Assembly: GCF_017355185.1 (NCBI RefSeq)
Contig: NZ_JADILJ010000011.1
Location: forward strand, 1-64,000
Direction of reading: 5' to 3'
DNA length: 64,000 nt
Source of the DNA: Rathayibacter sp. SD072
Lineage (GTDB): Bacteria > Actinomycetota > Actinomycetes > Actinomycetales > Microbacteriaceae
Shown here: positions 8,227 to 16,210 of the stretch, in pieces
Numbering within the stretch: position 1 is the stretch's first letter
Layout of the letters: each line of letters begins with the position of its first letter
Translations under genes and position numbers: made by a program
Notes under the pieces: generated by a model
Told to the model about the DNA's origin: nothing
What the model saw: the letters and a program-made list of their open reading frames with translations, nothing else
The model's database searches: none

Positions 8227-9872
8227 GACTGACCGACACCAGCGACCTGTGGTGGCGCTCCGCCGTCTACTACAACCTCGACGTGAAGACCTTCATGGAC
8301 TGGAACGACGACGGCGTCGGCGACCTCGAGGGCCTCGCGCACCGCATCGACTACCTCGCCGAGCTCGGCGTGAGCTGCCTCTGGCTGGCGCCGTTCTACC
8401 GTTCGCCCGGCAAGGACAACGGCTACGACATCAGCGACTTCTTCGGGGTCGACGAGCGCTACGGCCACCACGGCGACGTCGTCGAGGTGATCCGCACGGC
8501 GCACGACCGCGGCATGCGCGTGATCATCGACCTGGTCGTGAACCACACGTCCGACCAGCACCCCTGGTTCCAGGCCGCGCGCTCCTCCCCCGACAGCCCG
8601 TACCGCGACTACTACGTCTGGCGCGACGAGCCGCCGGCCGACCAGCCGGCGAACGTCTTCCCCGACGTGGAGGACGGCGTCTGGTCCTTCGACGAGGAGG
8701 CCGGCCAGTACTACCTGCACAACTTCTACCGGCACCAGCCCGACCTCAACACGGACAACCCGGCGGTGCGGGACGAGATCGCGAAGCTGGTCGGATTCTG
8801 GCTGCAGCTCGGAGTCGACGGCTTCCGCGTCGACGCGGTCCCGTTCCTGATCGAGCCCGGCGCGCACGACGAGCACGAGTGGCTCCGCCTGCTGCGCCGC
8901 TTCGTCTCGCGCCGCTCGGGCGAGGCGATGATGCTCGGCGAGGTCAACGTGAGCCGCGACCAGCAGCTCGCCTTCTTCGGCGGGTCCGACGCCGACGAGC
9001 TCTCGATGCAGTTCGACTTCATCGCGAACCAGCGCCTCTACCTGGCGCTCGCCCGCGGCGACTCCGCGCCGCTGGCCGAGGCGCTCGCGAGCCGTCCCGA
9101 GATCTCGGTCGGCAGCCAGTGGGCGAACTTCGCGCGCAACCACGACGAGCTGACCCTCGACCAGCTCGAGGACTCGGAGCGCGACGAGGTCTTCGCAGCG
9201 TTCGCCCCGGACGAGTCGCAGCGGATCCACGGACGCGGCATCGTCCGCCGCCTCCCGCCGATGCTGGGCGGCGATCCCCGACGCCTCCGCATGGTCTACA
9301 GCCTGCTGTTCTCGCTGCCCGGCGCCCCGGTGCTCTACTACGGCGAGGAGATCGGCATGGGCGAGAACGCGTCGGTCCCGGGCCGCAGCGCCGTGCGGAC
9401 CCCGATGCAGTGGAGCTCGGCCGCGAACGGCGGCTTCTCGCGGGCCGACGCGTCGGATCTGATCGCGCCCGTCACCGGGGACGGCTTCGGCCCCGAGCAC
9501 GTGAACGCCGCCGATCAGCTCAAGGCCCCGGAGTCGCTGCTCGCGCATCTGAAGGGCCTCGCGTGGCTCTACCGCCGCTCCCCCGAGATCGGCTGGGGCG
9601 AGTACACGTACCTCCCCGCCGACGAGTCGTGCGTCTTCGCGCACCGGATGTCGGCCTCGACCGGTTCGACCGTCGCGGTGCACAACTTCGCCTCGAGCCC
9701 GCGGACGGCGGCGCTGACCCTGCCCGACGTGGAGCCCGGCGCGCGCCTGGTCGACTCGCTGAGCTCGGAGGAGTACCCCGTCGGGGACGACGGCGCGGTG
9801 TCGATCCCGATCGACGGCTACGGCGGCCGCTGGTTCCGCCTGCTGTCGGACGGCTCCCGCCGCCTGGTCTGA
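8223..9872 (+). CDS. GH13 alpha-glucosidase / trehalose-synthase-like enzyme
   Basis: A 549-residue glycoside hydrolase family 13 protein of the trehalose-synthase/alpha-glucosidase branch. Residues 10-420 form the catalytic barrel with DLVVNHTS, GFRVDAVPF (nucleophile D204), MLGEVN (acid/base E240) and NHDEL (transition-state stabiliser D308). Residues about 460-549 form the C-terminal beta domain. There is no signal peptide, so it acts on intracellular maltose, trehalose or alpha-glucosides. It overlaps the preceding LLM gene by four bases. Bona fide trehalose synthase is an equally good reading; substrate preference cannot be set by eye. Confidence 0.85.
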   Translation: MRLTDTSDLWWRSAVYYNLDVKTFMDWNDDGVGDLEGLAHRIDYLAELGVSCLWLAPFYRSPGKDNGYDISDFFGVDERYGHHGDVVEVIRTAHDRGMRVIIDLVVNHTSDQHPWFQAARSSPDSPYRDYYVWRDEPPADQPANVFPDVEDGVWSFDEEAGQYYLHNFYRHQPDLNTDNPAVRDEIAKLVGFWLQLGVDGFRVDAVPFLIEPGAHDEHEWLRLLRRFVSRRSGEAMMLGEVNVSRDQQLAFFGGSDADELSMQFDFIANQRLYLALARGDSAPLAEALASRPEISVGSQWANFARNHDELTLDQLEDSERDEVFAAFAPDESQRIHGRGIVRRLPPMLGGDPRRLRMVYSLLFSLPGAPVLYYGEEIGMGENASVPGRSAVRTPMQWSSAANGGFSRADASDLIAPVTGDGFGPEHVNAADQLKAPESLLAHLKGLAWLYRRSPEIGWGEYTYLPADESCVFAHRMSASTGSTVAVHNFASSPRTAALTLPDVEPGARLVDSLSSEEYPVGDDGAVSIPIDGYGGRWFRLLSDGSRRLV

Positions 9873-9890
9873 CCGGCGCCCGGTCGCCCG

Positions 9891-9962
9891 ACTCCGACTG
9901 CGGCTGCGACTCCGACTCCGACTCCGACTCCGACTCCGCCTCCGCCTCCGCCTCCGCCTCCG
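9891..9962. repeat. Hexanucleotide microsatellite (CTCCGA)n(CTCCGC)n
   Basis: About seventy bases of imperfect GACTCC units pass into CTCCGC units directly after the GH13 stop and run into the first palindrome of the downstream repeat cluster. Slippage-prone and apparently non-coding. It forms the first part of the 417-bp gene-free stretch 9873-10289. Confidence 0.8.
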
Positions 9963-10191
9963 CAGAAGTTGTCGTACTCGACGCCCAGTACGACAACTTC
10001 CGCGTACTCGGAGGCGATGCTCACCGCGCCCGAACCCACCAGGCCGGCGACTCCGCAGAAGTCGTCGTACTCGACGCCACGTACGACAACTCCCGCGGAC
10101 TCGGCGCGGTGCTCGCCGCGCCTGAAGCCACCCGGCCAGCGACTCCGCAGAAGTCGTCGTACTCGACCACCCAGTACGACGACTCCTGCGG
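9961..10191. repeat. Three copies of the GTCGTACT-N8-AGTACGAC palindromic repeat
   Basis: Copy C pairs 9961-9978 with 9987-10004 (18 bp, one mismatch). Copy D pairs 10053-10070 with 10081-10098 (three mismatches, all G-T compatible). Copy E pairs 10145-10163 with 10173-10191 (19 bp, one mismatch). Loops are 8-10 nt and nearly the same. Spacing between copies is about 92 and 92 bp, and flanks begin GACTCCGC and end GCGGACTC. Substitutions in one arm tend to keep pairing, which points to selection on the folded or cruciform form. Confidence 0.92.
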
Positions 10192-10289
10192 ACTCGAAGG
10201 GAGTCAGGCAGCCCCAGGAGTCGGGCCGCTCAGCGCACCCCTGAGAATCCGCGAGGCGTTCTCACGGCGGGCATCCCTACTGTTGCTCC

Positions 10290-11624
10290 GTGGATCTCGA
10301 CACCCTTCTCAACATCGGCCTCGTCGTCCTCTTCGTGCTGATCGGAGGAGTGTTCGCCGGCACCGAGATGGCGATCGTCAGCCTCCGCGAGAGCCAGGTC
10401 CGCGCGATCGAGGCGCAGGGCGAGCGCGGGGGCCGCATCGCGACCCTCGTGCGGAACCCCAACACGTTCCTCTCGGCCGTGCAGATCGGCGTCACGCTGG
10501 CCGGCTTCTTCTCGTCCGCCTACGGAGCGTCGACCATCGCGCCCGACCTCGCCCCGCCGCTCGAGGCTCTGGGCCTGTCGGCCGGAGTCGCCTCCACCGT
10601 CGCCTTCATCGGCCTCACGCTGGTCATCGCCTACCTCTCGCTCGTGCTCGGCGAGCTGGTGCCCAAGCGCCTCGCGATGCAGAAGTCGGTCGCGTTCACC
10701 AAGGTCCTGGCCCCGCCGCTCAACGGTTTCGCGCGCCTGATGCGCCCCGTCATCTGGCTGCTCTCGGTCTCGACCGACGGCGTCGTGCGCCTGCTCGGCG
10801 CCGACCCGCGCGAGAAGGGCGAGAGCGTCTCGGCCGACGAGGTGCGCGACATGATCTCGAGCAACACCGAGATCCACGAGGACAGCCGCCGCCTGCTGAC
10901 CGACATCTTCCGCGCCGACGACCGCCGCGTCGCCGAGGTCATGCGCCCGCGACCGGACGTGGACTTCCTCCGCGGCGAGCTCCCCCTGGAGGAGGGCTAC
11001 CGCGCCGTCCTCGACCAGCCGCACTCCCGCTACCCCGTGGTGGGCGAGAACCGCGACGACGTGCTGGGCTTCGTGCACGTCCGCGACCTGATGGCCGCGT
11101 TCCCGGACGCCGCCCAGGAGGGCACCGCGAGCAGCGTCGCCGACATCACCCGGCCGATCCTCGCGGTCCCGGGATCGACGAAGGTGCTCGCAGCGCTGCG
11201 CACGATGCGGCAGGACGGCCATCAGATCGCCGTCGTCGTCGACGAGTACGGCGGGACCGACGGCATCATCACGCTCGAGGACCTGCTCGAGGAGCTGGTC
11301 GGCGAGATCTACGACGAGTACGACGGCGCCCGGCAGGAGGTCGACGCGAAGGCGGCCGAGCAGCTGCACGACCTCGACGGAGGCATGATCCTCGAGGACC
11401 TCGAGGAGATGCTCGGCGTCGAGCTGCCCGACGGCCCCTACGAGACGGTCGGCGGCTACATCCTCGACCGCATCGGCCGAGTGGCCGTGGTGGGCGACTC
11501 GATCGGCGTCGGCGAGCACCTCCTCCGCGTCGCCGAGACGGATCGCTACCGCATCTCGCGCGTGACGCTCACCCCGCAGCCGGCCTCGTCGACCTCCGCG
11601 GACCCGGCCGAGCCGAGCGCGTAG
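10290..11624 (+). CDS. CNNM/CorC-HlyC family membrane protein with CBS pair
   Basis: A 444-residue hemolysin C/CNNM-type protein. Residues 1-180 carry the DUF21 membrane domain with four hydrophobic segments and FAGTEMAIVSLRESQVRAIE. Residues about 205-335 hold two CBS motifs (VMRPRPDVDFL, then TRPILAVPGSTKVLAALRTM). Residues 345-425 form the CorC_HlyC domain (VVDEYGGTDGIITLEDLLEELVGEI precedes it). Family members bind Mg-ATP and affect Mg2+ or Co2+ efflux. The GTG start at 10290 lacks a ribosome site but has TACTGT six nt upstream, so leaderless translation is likely. Confidence 0.9.
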   Translation: MDLDTLLNIGLVVLFVLIGGVFAGTEMAIVSLRESQVRAIEAQGERGGRIATLVRNPNTFLSAVQIGVTLAGFFSSAYGASTIAPDLAPPLEALGLSAGVASTVAFIGLTLVIAYLSLVLGELVPKRLAMQKSVAFTKVLAPPLNGFARLMRPVIWLLSVSTDGVVRLLGADPREKGESVSADEVRDMISSNTEIHEDSRRLLTDIFRADDRRVAEVMRPRPDVDFLRGELPLEEGYRAVLDQPHSRYPVVGENRDDVLGFVHVRDLMAAFPDAAQEGTASSVADITRPILAVPGSTKVLAALRTMRQDGHQIAVVVDEYGGTDGIITLEDLLEELVGEIYDEYDGARQEVDAKAAEQLHDLDGGMILEDLEEMLGVELPDGPYETVGGYILDRIGRVAVVGDSIGVGEHLLRVAETDRYRISRVTLTPQPASSTSADPAEPSA

Positions 11625-11686
11625 CCCCCGCGTCCCGCGGCGACCGAGTCGCAGCGGCCGAGCCGCGCGCCCCCGCGCCCTTCTCC

Positions 11687-11782
11687 GGCAGCCGCGTCTC
11701 GACCCCTCACGGCAGCCGCATCCCGACCCCTCACGGCAGCCGCGTCCCGACCCCTCAGGGCAGCCGCGTCTCGACCCACCGC
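11687..11782. repeat. Four tandem copies of a 24-bp unit at the 3' end of the SMP-30 gene
   Basis: Units starting GGCAGCCGCGTCTCGACCCC (with CATCCC or GTCCC variants) begin at 11687, 11711, 11735 and 11759. The last copy lies inside the C-terminal codons of the minus-strand SMP-30-like gene and the other three lie beyond its stop, so the gene end has been tandemly duplicated downstream. A single change in the stop could lengthen the protein by 8-residue steps. Confidence 0.85.
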
Positions 11783-12636
11783 GTCGCCGGGAGCCCGCGC
11801 ACCCCCGGACGCGCGAGCCAGAGCCCGCCCGCGAACGGATGCGCGGGGCGCTCGTCGGCCGACAGGTCGCGCGACGCAGAGCTCACGACCGCCACGTCGA
11901 GCCCCTCGCCCGCGAAGGCGATGCTCGAGGAGTGCGGCGCGTCGACCTCGATGCCCTCGCCCTCGACGAGGCGCCCCTCGGAGTCGTAGACCCGCACCCC
12001 GGAGCCGCCCCAGATCGCGACCCAGAGGCGCCCGTCGGCGTCGACGGTCATCCCGTCGGCGAAGACGCCCTCCTCGAGCTCGACGAACGTCTCGCGCGCG
12101 CCGTGCGACCCGTCGGAGTAGGGGCGGCGGAAGATCACGCCGGACTCGGTGTCGATCGAGTACATCACCGCGCCGTCCGGCGACCAGCCGAGCCCGTTCG
12201 AGAGCCGCAGGTCGTGGTCGAGGACGGTGACGGATCCGTCGTGCTCGAGGCGCAGCAGCACGTCGTCGCCGACGGACTCGCCGAGGGTCAGGGAGCCGAC
12301 GACGAGCCGGCCCTGCGGGTCGATCGAGCCGTCGTTGAAGCGGTGCCCCTCGGGCAGCAGCTCGGAGCCGCGCGTGAGCGACCCGTCGACCTCGAGGATC
12401 GCGAGGCGGCGGGTCAGCGCGACGAGCACGCGCCCGTCGCCCAGCGGCAGCGCGCAGCCCACCTGCTCGCCGACGTCCGAGCGCGAGACGGCGCCCAGCC
12501 CCTCGGCCCCGAGCGGCGCCGACAGCACCGCTCCGGACTCGATGTCGACCCAGGTGAGGCGGCCGGTGGAGGCGTCCCAGACGGGGCCTTCGCTGAGGAC
12601 GTAGGAGGGGGTGCCCGCGGGCGTCGCGACGATCAT
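11755..12636 (-). CDS. SMP-30/gluconolactonase-like protein
   Basis: A 293-residue six-bladed propeller of the SMP-30/gluconolactonase/LRE family: LSEGPVWDASTGRLTWVDI (metal-ligand Glu early in the chain), RFNDGSIDPQGRLVVGSL, SNGLGWSPDGAVMYSIDT and FADGMTVDADGRLWVA. These supply the usual Glu/Asn/Asp divalent metal site. The likely activity is hydrolysis of a sugar lactone, substrate unknown. TAGGTT lies six nt before the ATG with no ribosome site, suggesting a leaderless transcript. It is divergent from the MFS transporter; a joint role in sugar acid uptake is possible. Confidence 0.88.
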   Translation of the reverse strand: MIVATPAGTPSYVLSEGPVWDASTGRLTWVDIESGAVLSAPLGAEGLGAVSRSDVGEQVGCALPLGDGRVLVALTRRLAILEVDGSLTRGSELLPEGHRFNDGSIDPQGRLVVGSLTLGESVGDDVLLRLEHDGSVTVLDHDLRLSNGLGWSPDGAVMYSIDTESGVIFRRPYSDGSHGARETFVELEEGVFADGMTVDADGRLWVAIWGGSGVRVYDSEGRLVEGEGIEVDAPHSSSIAFAGEGLDVAVVSSASRDLSADERPAHPFAGGLWLARPGVRGLPATRWVETRLP

Positions 12637-12873
12637 GGACTCAACCTAGCCAAGCCGCCCCGGCACGGGCTCCGGGGTGGACGAGCCGGTGGAGAAGCGT
12701 GCAGATCCACGAGTGGGGAGGAGCCGCGCGTCCCGAAACGCACTGTTCTACACCCGCGCGGCCCTACTCCGATAGCCCGGCCATACGAATCCCGTGCGGG
12801 TCTATCGTCGTGTCTCGCCGCGACCGGAGGGGCCTCCCGCAGAACGAACCGGGGCGACAGGAAGGCGCGCGCC

Positions 12874-14319
12874 ATGTCGACCACCGACACCCCGAGAAGC
12901 CCCGTCCGGAGCCTCGTCCCCGCCCGGATCGACCGGCTCCCGTGGACCCGGTTCCACTGGTCGATCGTCGTCGGACTCGGATTCTCCTGGGTCCTCGACG
13001 GACTCGAGATCCAGATCGTCGCGAGCGCCGGCTTCGCGAGAGAGTTCGACCTCTCGGCCGCCCAGGTCGGCGTGCTCGGCACGGTCTACCTCGTCGGCCA
13101 GATCGCGGGCGCCCTGATCTTCGGCCGACTGAGCGACAAGCTGGGCCGCCGCAAGCTCTTCATCCTGACCCTGGTGATCTACCTCCTCGCCAGCGGCATC
13201 GCGGGACTCTCGCCGAACTACGCGTTCCTGGCCGTGTTCCGCTTCTTCGCGGGCATGGGCATCGGCGGCGAGTACGCGGCGATCAACTCCGCGATCGACG
13301 AGCTGATCCCCTCCAAGTACCGCGGACGCGTCGACATCGCGATCAACGGCACCTACTGGGGCGGCGCCGCGCTGGGCTCCGCCGCCAACCTCTTCTTCCT
13401 CAACGACGAGATCTTCGCCGAGAACATCGGCTGGCGGCTCGGCTTCTTCCTCGGCCCGATCCTGGGCCTCGCGATCATCTACCTCCGCCGGCACATCCCC
13501 GAGAGCCCCCGCTGGCTGATGACGCACGGCCGCGAGGAGGAGGCGGAGCGCACCGTCGACGAGATCGAGCGGCGCGTGGAGAAGGAGGGGGGCGTGCTCG
13601 AGCCGGTCGACGACGCGAAGGCGATCACGGTGAAGGCCACCGAGAGCATCCCGTTCCGCACGATCGCGCGGGTCCTCATCCGGCAGTATCCGAAGCGGAC
13701 GCTGGTGGGCGCGACCATGATGGTCACGCAGTCCTTCCTGTACAACGCCATCTTCTTCACCTACGCACTGGTGCTCGAGAACTTCTACGACGTGGAGCAG
13801 AGCGCCGTCTCGTACTTCTTCTTCCCGTTCGCGATCGGCAACCTGATCGGCCCGCTGGTGCTGGGCCACCTGTTCGACGTGTGGGGCCGCCGCAAGATGA
13901 TCTTCCTCACCTACGGCGTCTCGGGAGCGGTCCTCGCCCTGTCGGCCGTGCTGTTCAGCATGGACGTGCTCACCGCGACGACGCAGACGATCCTCTGGTG
14001 CGTGTCCTTCTTCTTCGCCTCCGCGGGCGCCTCGAGCGCCTACCTCACCGTCAGCGAGATCTTCCCGCTGGAGCTGCGCAGCCAGGCCATCTCGTACTTC
14101 TTCACCCTCGGCCAGATCGCCGGCGCGATCGCTCCCACCCTCTACGGCGTGCTGATCGGCGACGGCAGCGACCGCGGTCCGCTCACCGTCGGCTACTTCG
14201 TCGGGGCCGGGGTGATGATCGTGGGCGGCGTCGTGGCGCTGATCTTCGGGGTCGACGCCGAGCGCCGCAGCCTCGAGAGCATCACGGAGCCGCTCTCGAC
14301 GGTCCGCGACGGGGACTGA
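12874..14319 (+). CDS. MFS transporter, sugar/organic-acid porter type
   Basis: A 481-residue major facilitator with 12 hydrophobic segments split by a charged central loop (about residues 205-275). Family motifs are GRLSDKLGRRKLF between helices 2 and 3, RFFAGMGIGGEYAAINSAIDELIP in helices 4-5, and PESPRWLMTHGREEEAE before the loop, as in the sugar-porter/aromatic-acid-porter group. The second half has GHLFDVWGRRKMIFLTYG. The substrate is not predictable. The ATG at 12874 gives the expected cytoplasmic lead of about 25 residues; longer upstream frames are non-coding. TATCGT near 12804 could be the -10. Confidence 0.9.
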   Translation: MSTTDTPRSPVRSLVPARIDRLPWTRFHWSIVVGLGFSWVLDGLEIQIVASAGFAREFDLSAAQVGVLGTVYLVGQIAGALIFGRLSDKLGRRKLFILTLVIYLLASGIAGLSPNYAFLAVFRFFAGMGIGGEYAAINSAIDELIPSKYRGRVDIAINGTYWGGAALGSAANLFFLNDEIFAENIGWRLGFFLGPILGLAIIYLRRHIPESPRWLMTHGREEEAERTVDEIERRVEKEGGVLEPVDDAKAITVKATESIPFRTIARVLIRQYPKRTLVGATMMVTQSFLYNAIFFTYALVLENFYDVEQSAVSYFFFPFAIGNLIGPLVLGHLFDVWGRRKMIFLTYGVSGAVLALSAVLFSMDVLTATTQTILWCVSFFFASAGASSAYLTVSEIFPLELRSQAISYFFTLGQIAGAIAPTLYGVLIGDGSDRGPLTVGYFVGAGVMIVGGVVALIFGVDAERRSLESITEPLSTVRDGD

Positions 14320-14404
14320 CCACGCAGAACGACGCCGAGTGGCACCCGGCGCTCCTCGGCCGAGCCCGATCTCCTCGCCCAGCGGCCACCGTCGGGCACT
14401 TTCC

Positions 14405-14429
14405 GCTGCTCTGAGCCGCTCAGAGCAGC
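14405..14429. terminator. Hairpin downstream of the MFS gene
   Basis: GCTGCTCTGAG (14405-14415) pairs perfectly with 14419-14429 around a 3-nt loop. It is a compact stable stem 86 bp after the MFS stop, a probable terminator without a strong T run. Nearby, GATCCGTCGCGAACGG at 14462-14477 is a repeat also seen near 54.6 kb. Confidence 0.55.
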
Positions 14430-14515
14430 AGATCGTGTCCAACGGGGAGCCGCTGTGGTCCGATCCGTCGCGAACGGCAGCCGCCGGACCACTCCCTCGG
14501 CCGACGTTCCCCGGG

Positions 14516-14902
14516 TCAGAGCGCCGCGGGCGGGACCGGCGGCGGATCCGGGATCTCGTCCACCGCCGACCGCGGCACCATCAGCGTGGGCATGCGGCGC
14601 CGCATCTCGAGCCGGTCGAGCGCCTCTTGCACGTGGCCGAGCACGTGACGAGCCAGGCCCGGGTCGACGGCGCCCGGCTGCGCGAACGCGTCGAGCAGAT
14701 CGCGGAGCACGCGCTCGGGAGGGACGGGGAGCTGTTCGGGTTCGTGCACGTCGACCACTCCTGGGGATGTCCGCGCGACGAGCCGTGCGGAAGGGGAGAG
14801 CGGAGTGCGCCGCGGGGGCGACGCGGGGACATGCGGGGTCGGTCGCACGTGCGCCGGACGCTCCCGAGGAGGAGCCGGCGTGGGGAGCACACGGAGAACC
14901 AT
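14516..14902 (-). CDS. Hypothetical 128-residue protein, proline-rich N-terminus
   Basis: I do not recognise this protein. Residues 1-45 are Pro/Arg-rich. Residues 50-105 look helical (VPPERVLRDLLDAFAQPG, then LARHVLGHVQEALDRLEMRRR). The end is PDPPPVPPAAL. A GAGAGGG ribosome-like site lies seven nt before the ATG. It fills most of the gap between the MFS and ornithine aminotransferase genes. It could be chance in high-GC DNA; the helical middle and the start site are the only positive signs. Confidence 0.4.
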   Translation of the reverse strand: MVLRVLPTPAPPRERPAHVRPTPHVPASPPRRTPLSPSARLVARTSPGVVDVHEPEQLPVPPERVLRDLLDAFAQPGAVDPGLARHVLGHVQEALDRLEMRRRMPTLMVPRSAVDEIPDPPPVPPAAL

Positions 14903-14960
14903 TGGACGACCCTCTCGCGATCGGCCCCCGCCTCGGAGAGGATTGACAACCGGCCGGGGA

Positions 14961-16187
14961 TCAGCGGAGGCTCTCGAGCACCGCCTCGAGCTCGTCGACC
15001 GCGAAGTCGATCTCGTCCTCGGTCACCACCAGCGGAGGAGCGAGGCGGATCGTGGATCCGTGCGTGTCCTTGGCCAGCACACCGCGCGCCATCAGCGCCT
15101 CGCAGACGGCCCGGCCCGTGGCGAGCGCGGGGTCGATGTCGATGCCCGCCCAGAGTCCGGCTCCGCGCACGGCGATGACGCCACGGCCGATCAGGGCGGT
15201 GAGCCGCGCGTGCAGCTGTGCGCCGCGGGCGACGGCGAGCGCCTGGTACTCGCCGGTGGCGAGCATCTCGACGACCGCGAGGCCCACGGCGGCGGCGAGC
15301 GGGTTGCCTCCGAAGGTCGAGCCGTGCTGACCGGGCTGCAGCACTCCGAGCACGTCGGCATTCGCGACCACGGCCGAGACCGGCACGATGCCGCCGCCGA
15401 GGGCCTTCCCCAGCAGGTACACGTCGGGGACGACTCCGACCAGATCGCAGGCGAAGGTCGCACCGGTACGGCCCAGTCCCGACTGGATCTCGTCGGCGAT
15501 GAAGAGCACGTTCCGGCGAGCGGTGATCTCACGGACGGCGGGCAGGTAGTCGGCCGGGGGCACGACGATGCCGGCCTCGCCCTGGATCGGCTCGATCAGC
15601 ACGGCGACGGTGTCCTCGTCGATCGCCGCCTCCAGCGCCGCCGCGTCGCCGAACGGCACCGTGCGGAATCCCGGAGTGAACGGGGCGAAGCCGTCGCGCG
15701 CCTCCGCGTCGTCGCTGAACGAGATGATCGTGGTCGTGCGCCCGTGGAAGTTGCCCGCGGCGACGATGATGTTCGCGCGTCCCGGCGTCACTCCCTTGAC
15801 CCGGTAGCCCCACGCGCGGGCGACCTTGATGCCGGACTCGACCGCCTCCGCCCCGGTGTTCATCGGCAGGACCATGTCCTTGCCGGCGAGCGCCGCGAGC
15901 GCGGTGACGAACGGGCCGAGCCGGTCGTTGTGGAACGCCCGACTGGTGAGCGTGACGCGGTCGAGCTGGTCGCGGGCCGCGGCCAGCAGCACCGGGTGCG
16001 AGTGGCCGAAGTTGACGGCGGAGTAGGCGGCCAGGCAGTCGAGGTAGCGGCGCCCCTCGACGTCGGTGATCCAGGCGCCCTCGCCGGTCGCGGCGACGAC
16101 GGGCAGCGGGTGGTAGTTGTGCGCGGCGTGCGCCTGCTCCTCGGCGATCAGGGCGGCGGAGGCGGTGGTCGTGTCCAGGATGCTCAT
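14961..16187 (-). CDS. rocD: Ornithine--oxo-acid aminotransferase
   Basis: A 408-residue class-III PLP aminotransferase that moves the delta-amino group of ornithine to 2-oxoglutarate, giving glutamate semialdehyde. Diagnostic stretches are AHNYHPLPVV, YLDCLAAYSAVNFGHSHP, NTGAEAVESGIKVARAWGY, the cofactor Asp in FIADEIQSGLGRTG and the PLP lysine K261 in LLGKALGGG. The start at 16187 lies 23 bp after the upstream ddaH stop, with AGAGGAC as ribosome site, so the two form an operon. Together they point to use of arginine derivatives as a nitrogen source. Confidence 0.93.
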   Translation of the reverse strand: MSILDTTTASAALIAEEQAHAAHNYHPLPVVAATGEGAWITDVEGRRYLDCLAAYSAVNFGHSHPVLLAAARDQLDRVTLTSRAFHNDRLGPFVTALAALAGKDMVLPMNTGAEAVESGIKVARAWGYRVKGVTPGRANIIVAAGNFHGRTTTIISFSDDAEARDGFAPFTPGFRTVPFGDAAALEAAIDEDTVAVLIEPIQGEAGIVVPPADYLPAVREITARRNVLFIADEIQSGLGRTGATFACDLVGVVPDVYLLGKALGGGIVPVSAVVANADVLGVLQPGQHGSTFGGNPLAAAVGLAVVEMLATGEYQALAVARGAQLHARLTALIGRGVIAVRGAGLWAGIDIDPALATGRAVCEALMARGVLAKDTHGSTIRLAPPLVVTEDEIDFAVDELEAVLESLR

Positions 16188-16210
16188 GTCGGTCCTCTCG
16201 TGATCGCGGG

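Noticed and set aside
9961-10191. CRISPR-like array of regularly spaced repeats
   Set aside because: Spacing is about 92 bp with only three copies, the intervening sequences are themselves similar simple sequence, the repeat is a full palindrome and no cas gene is present.
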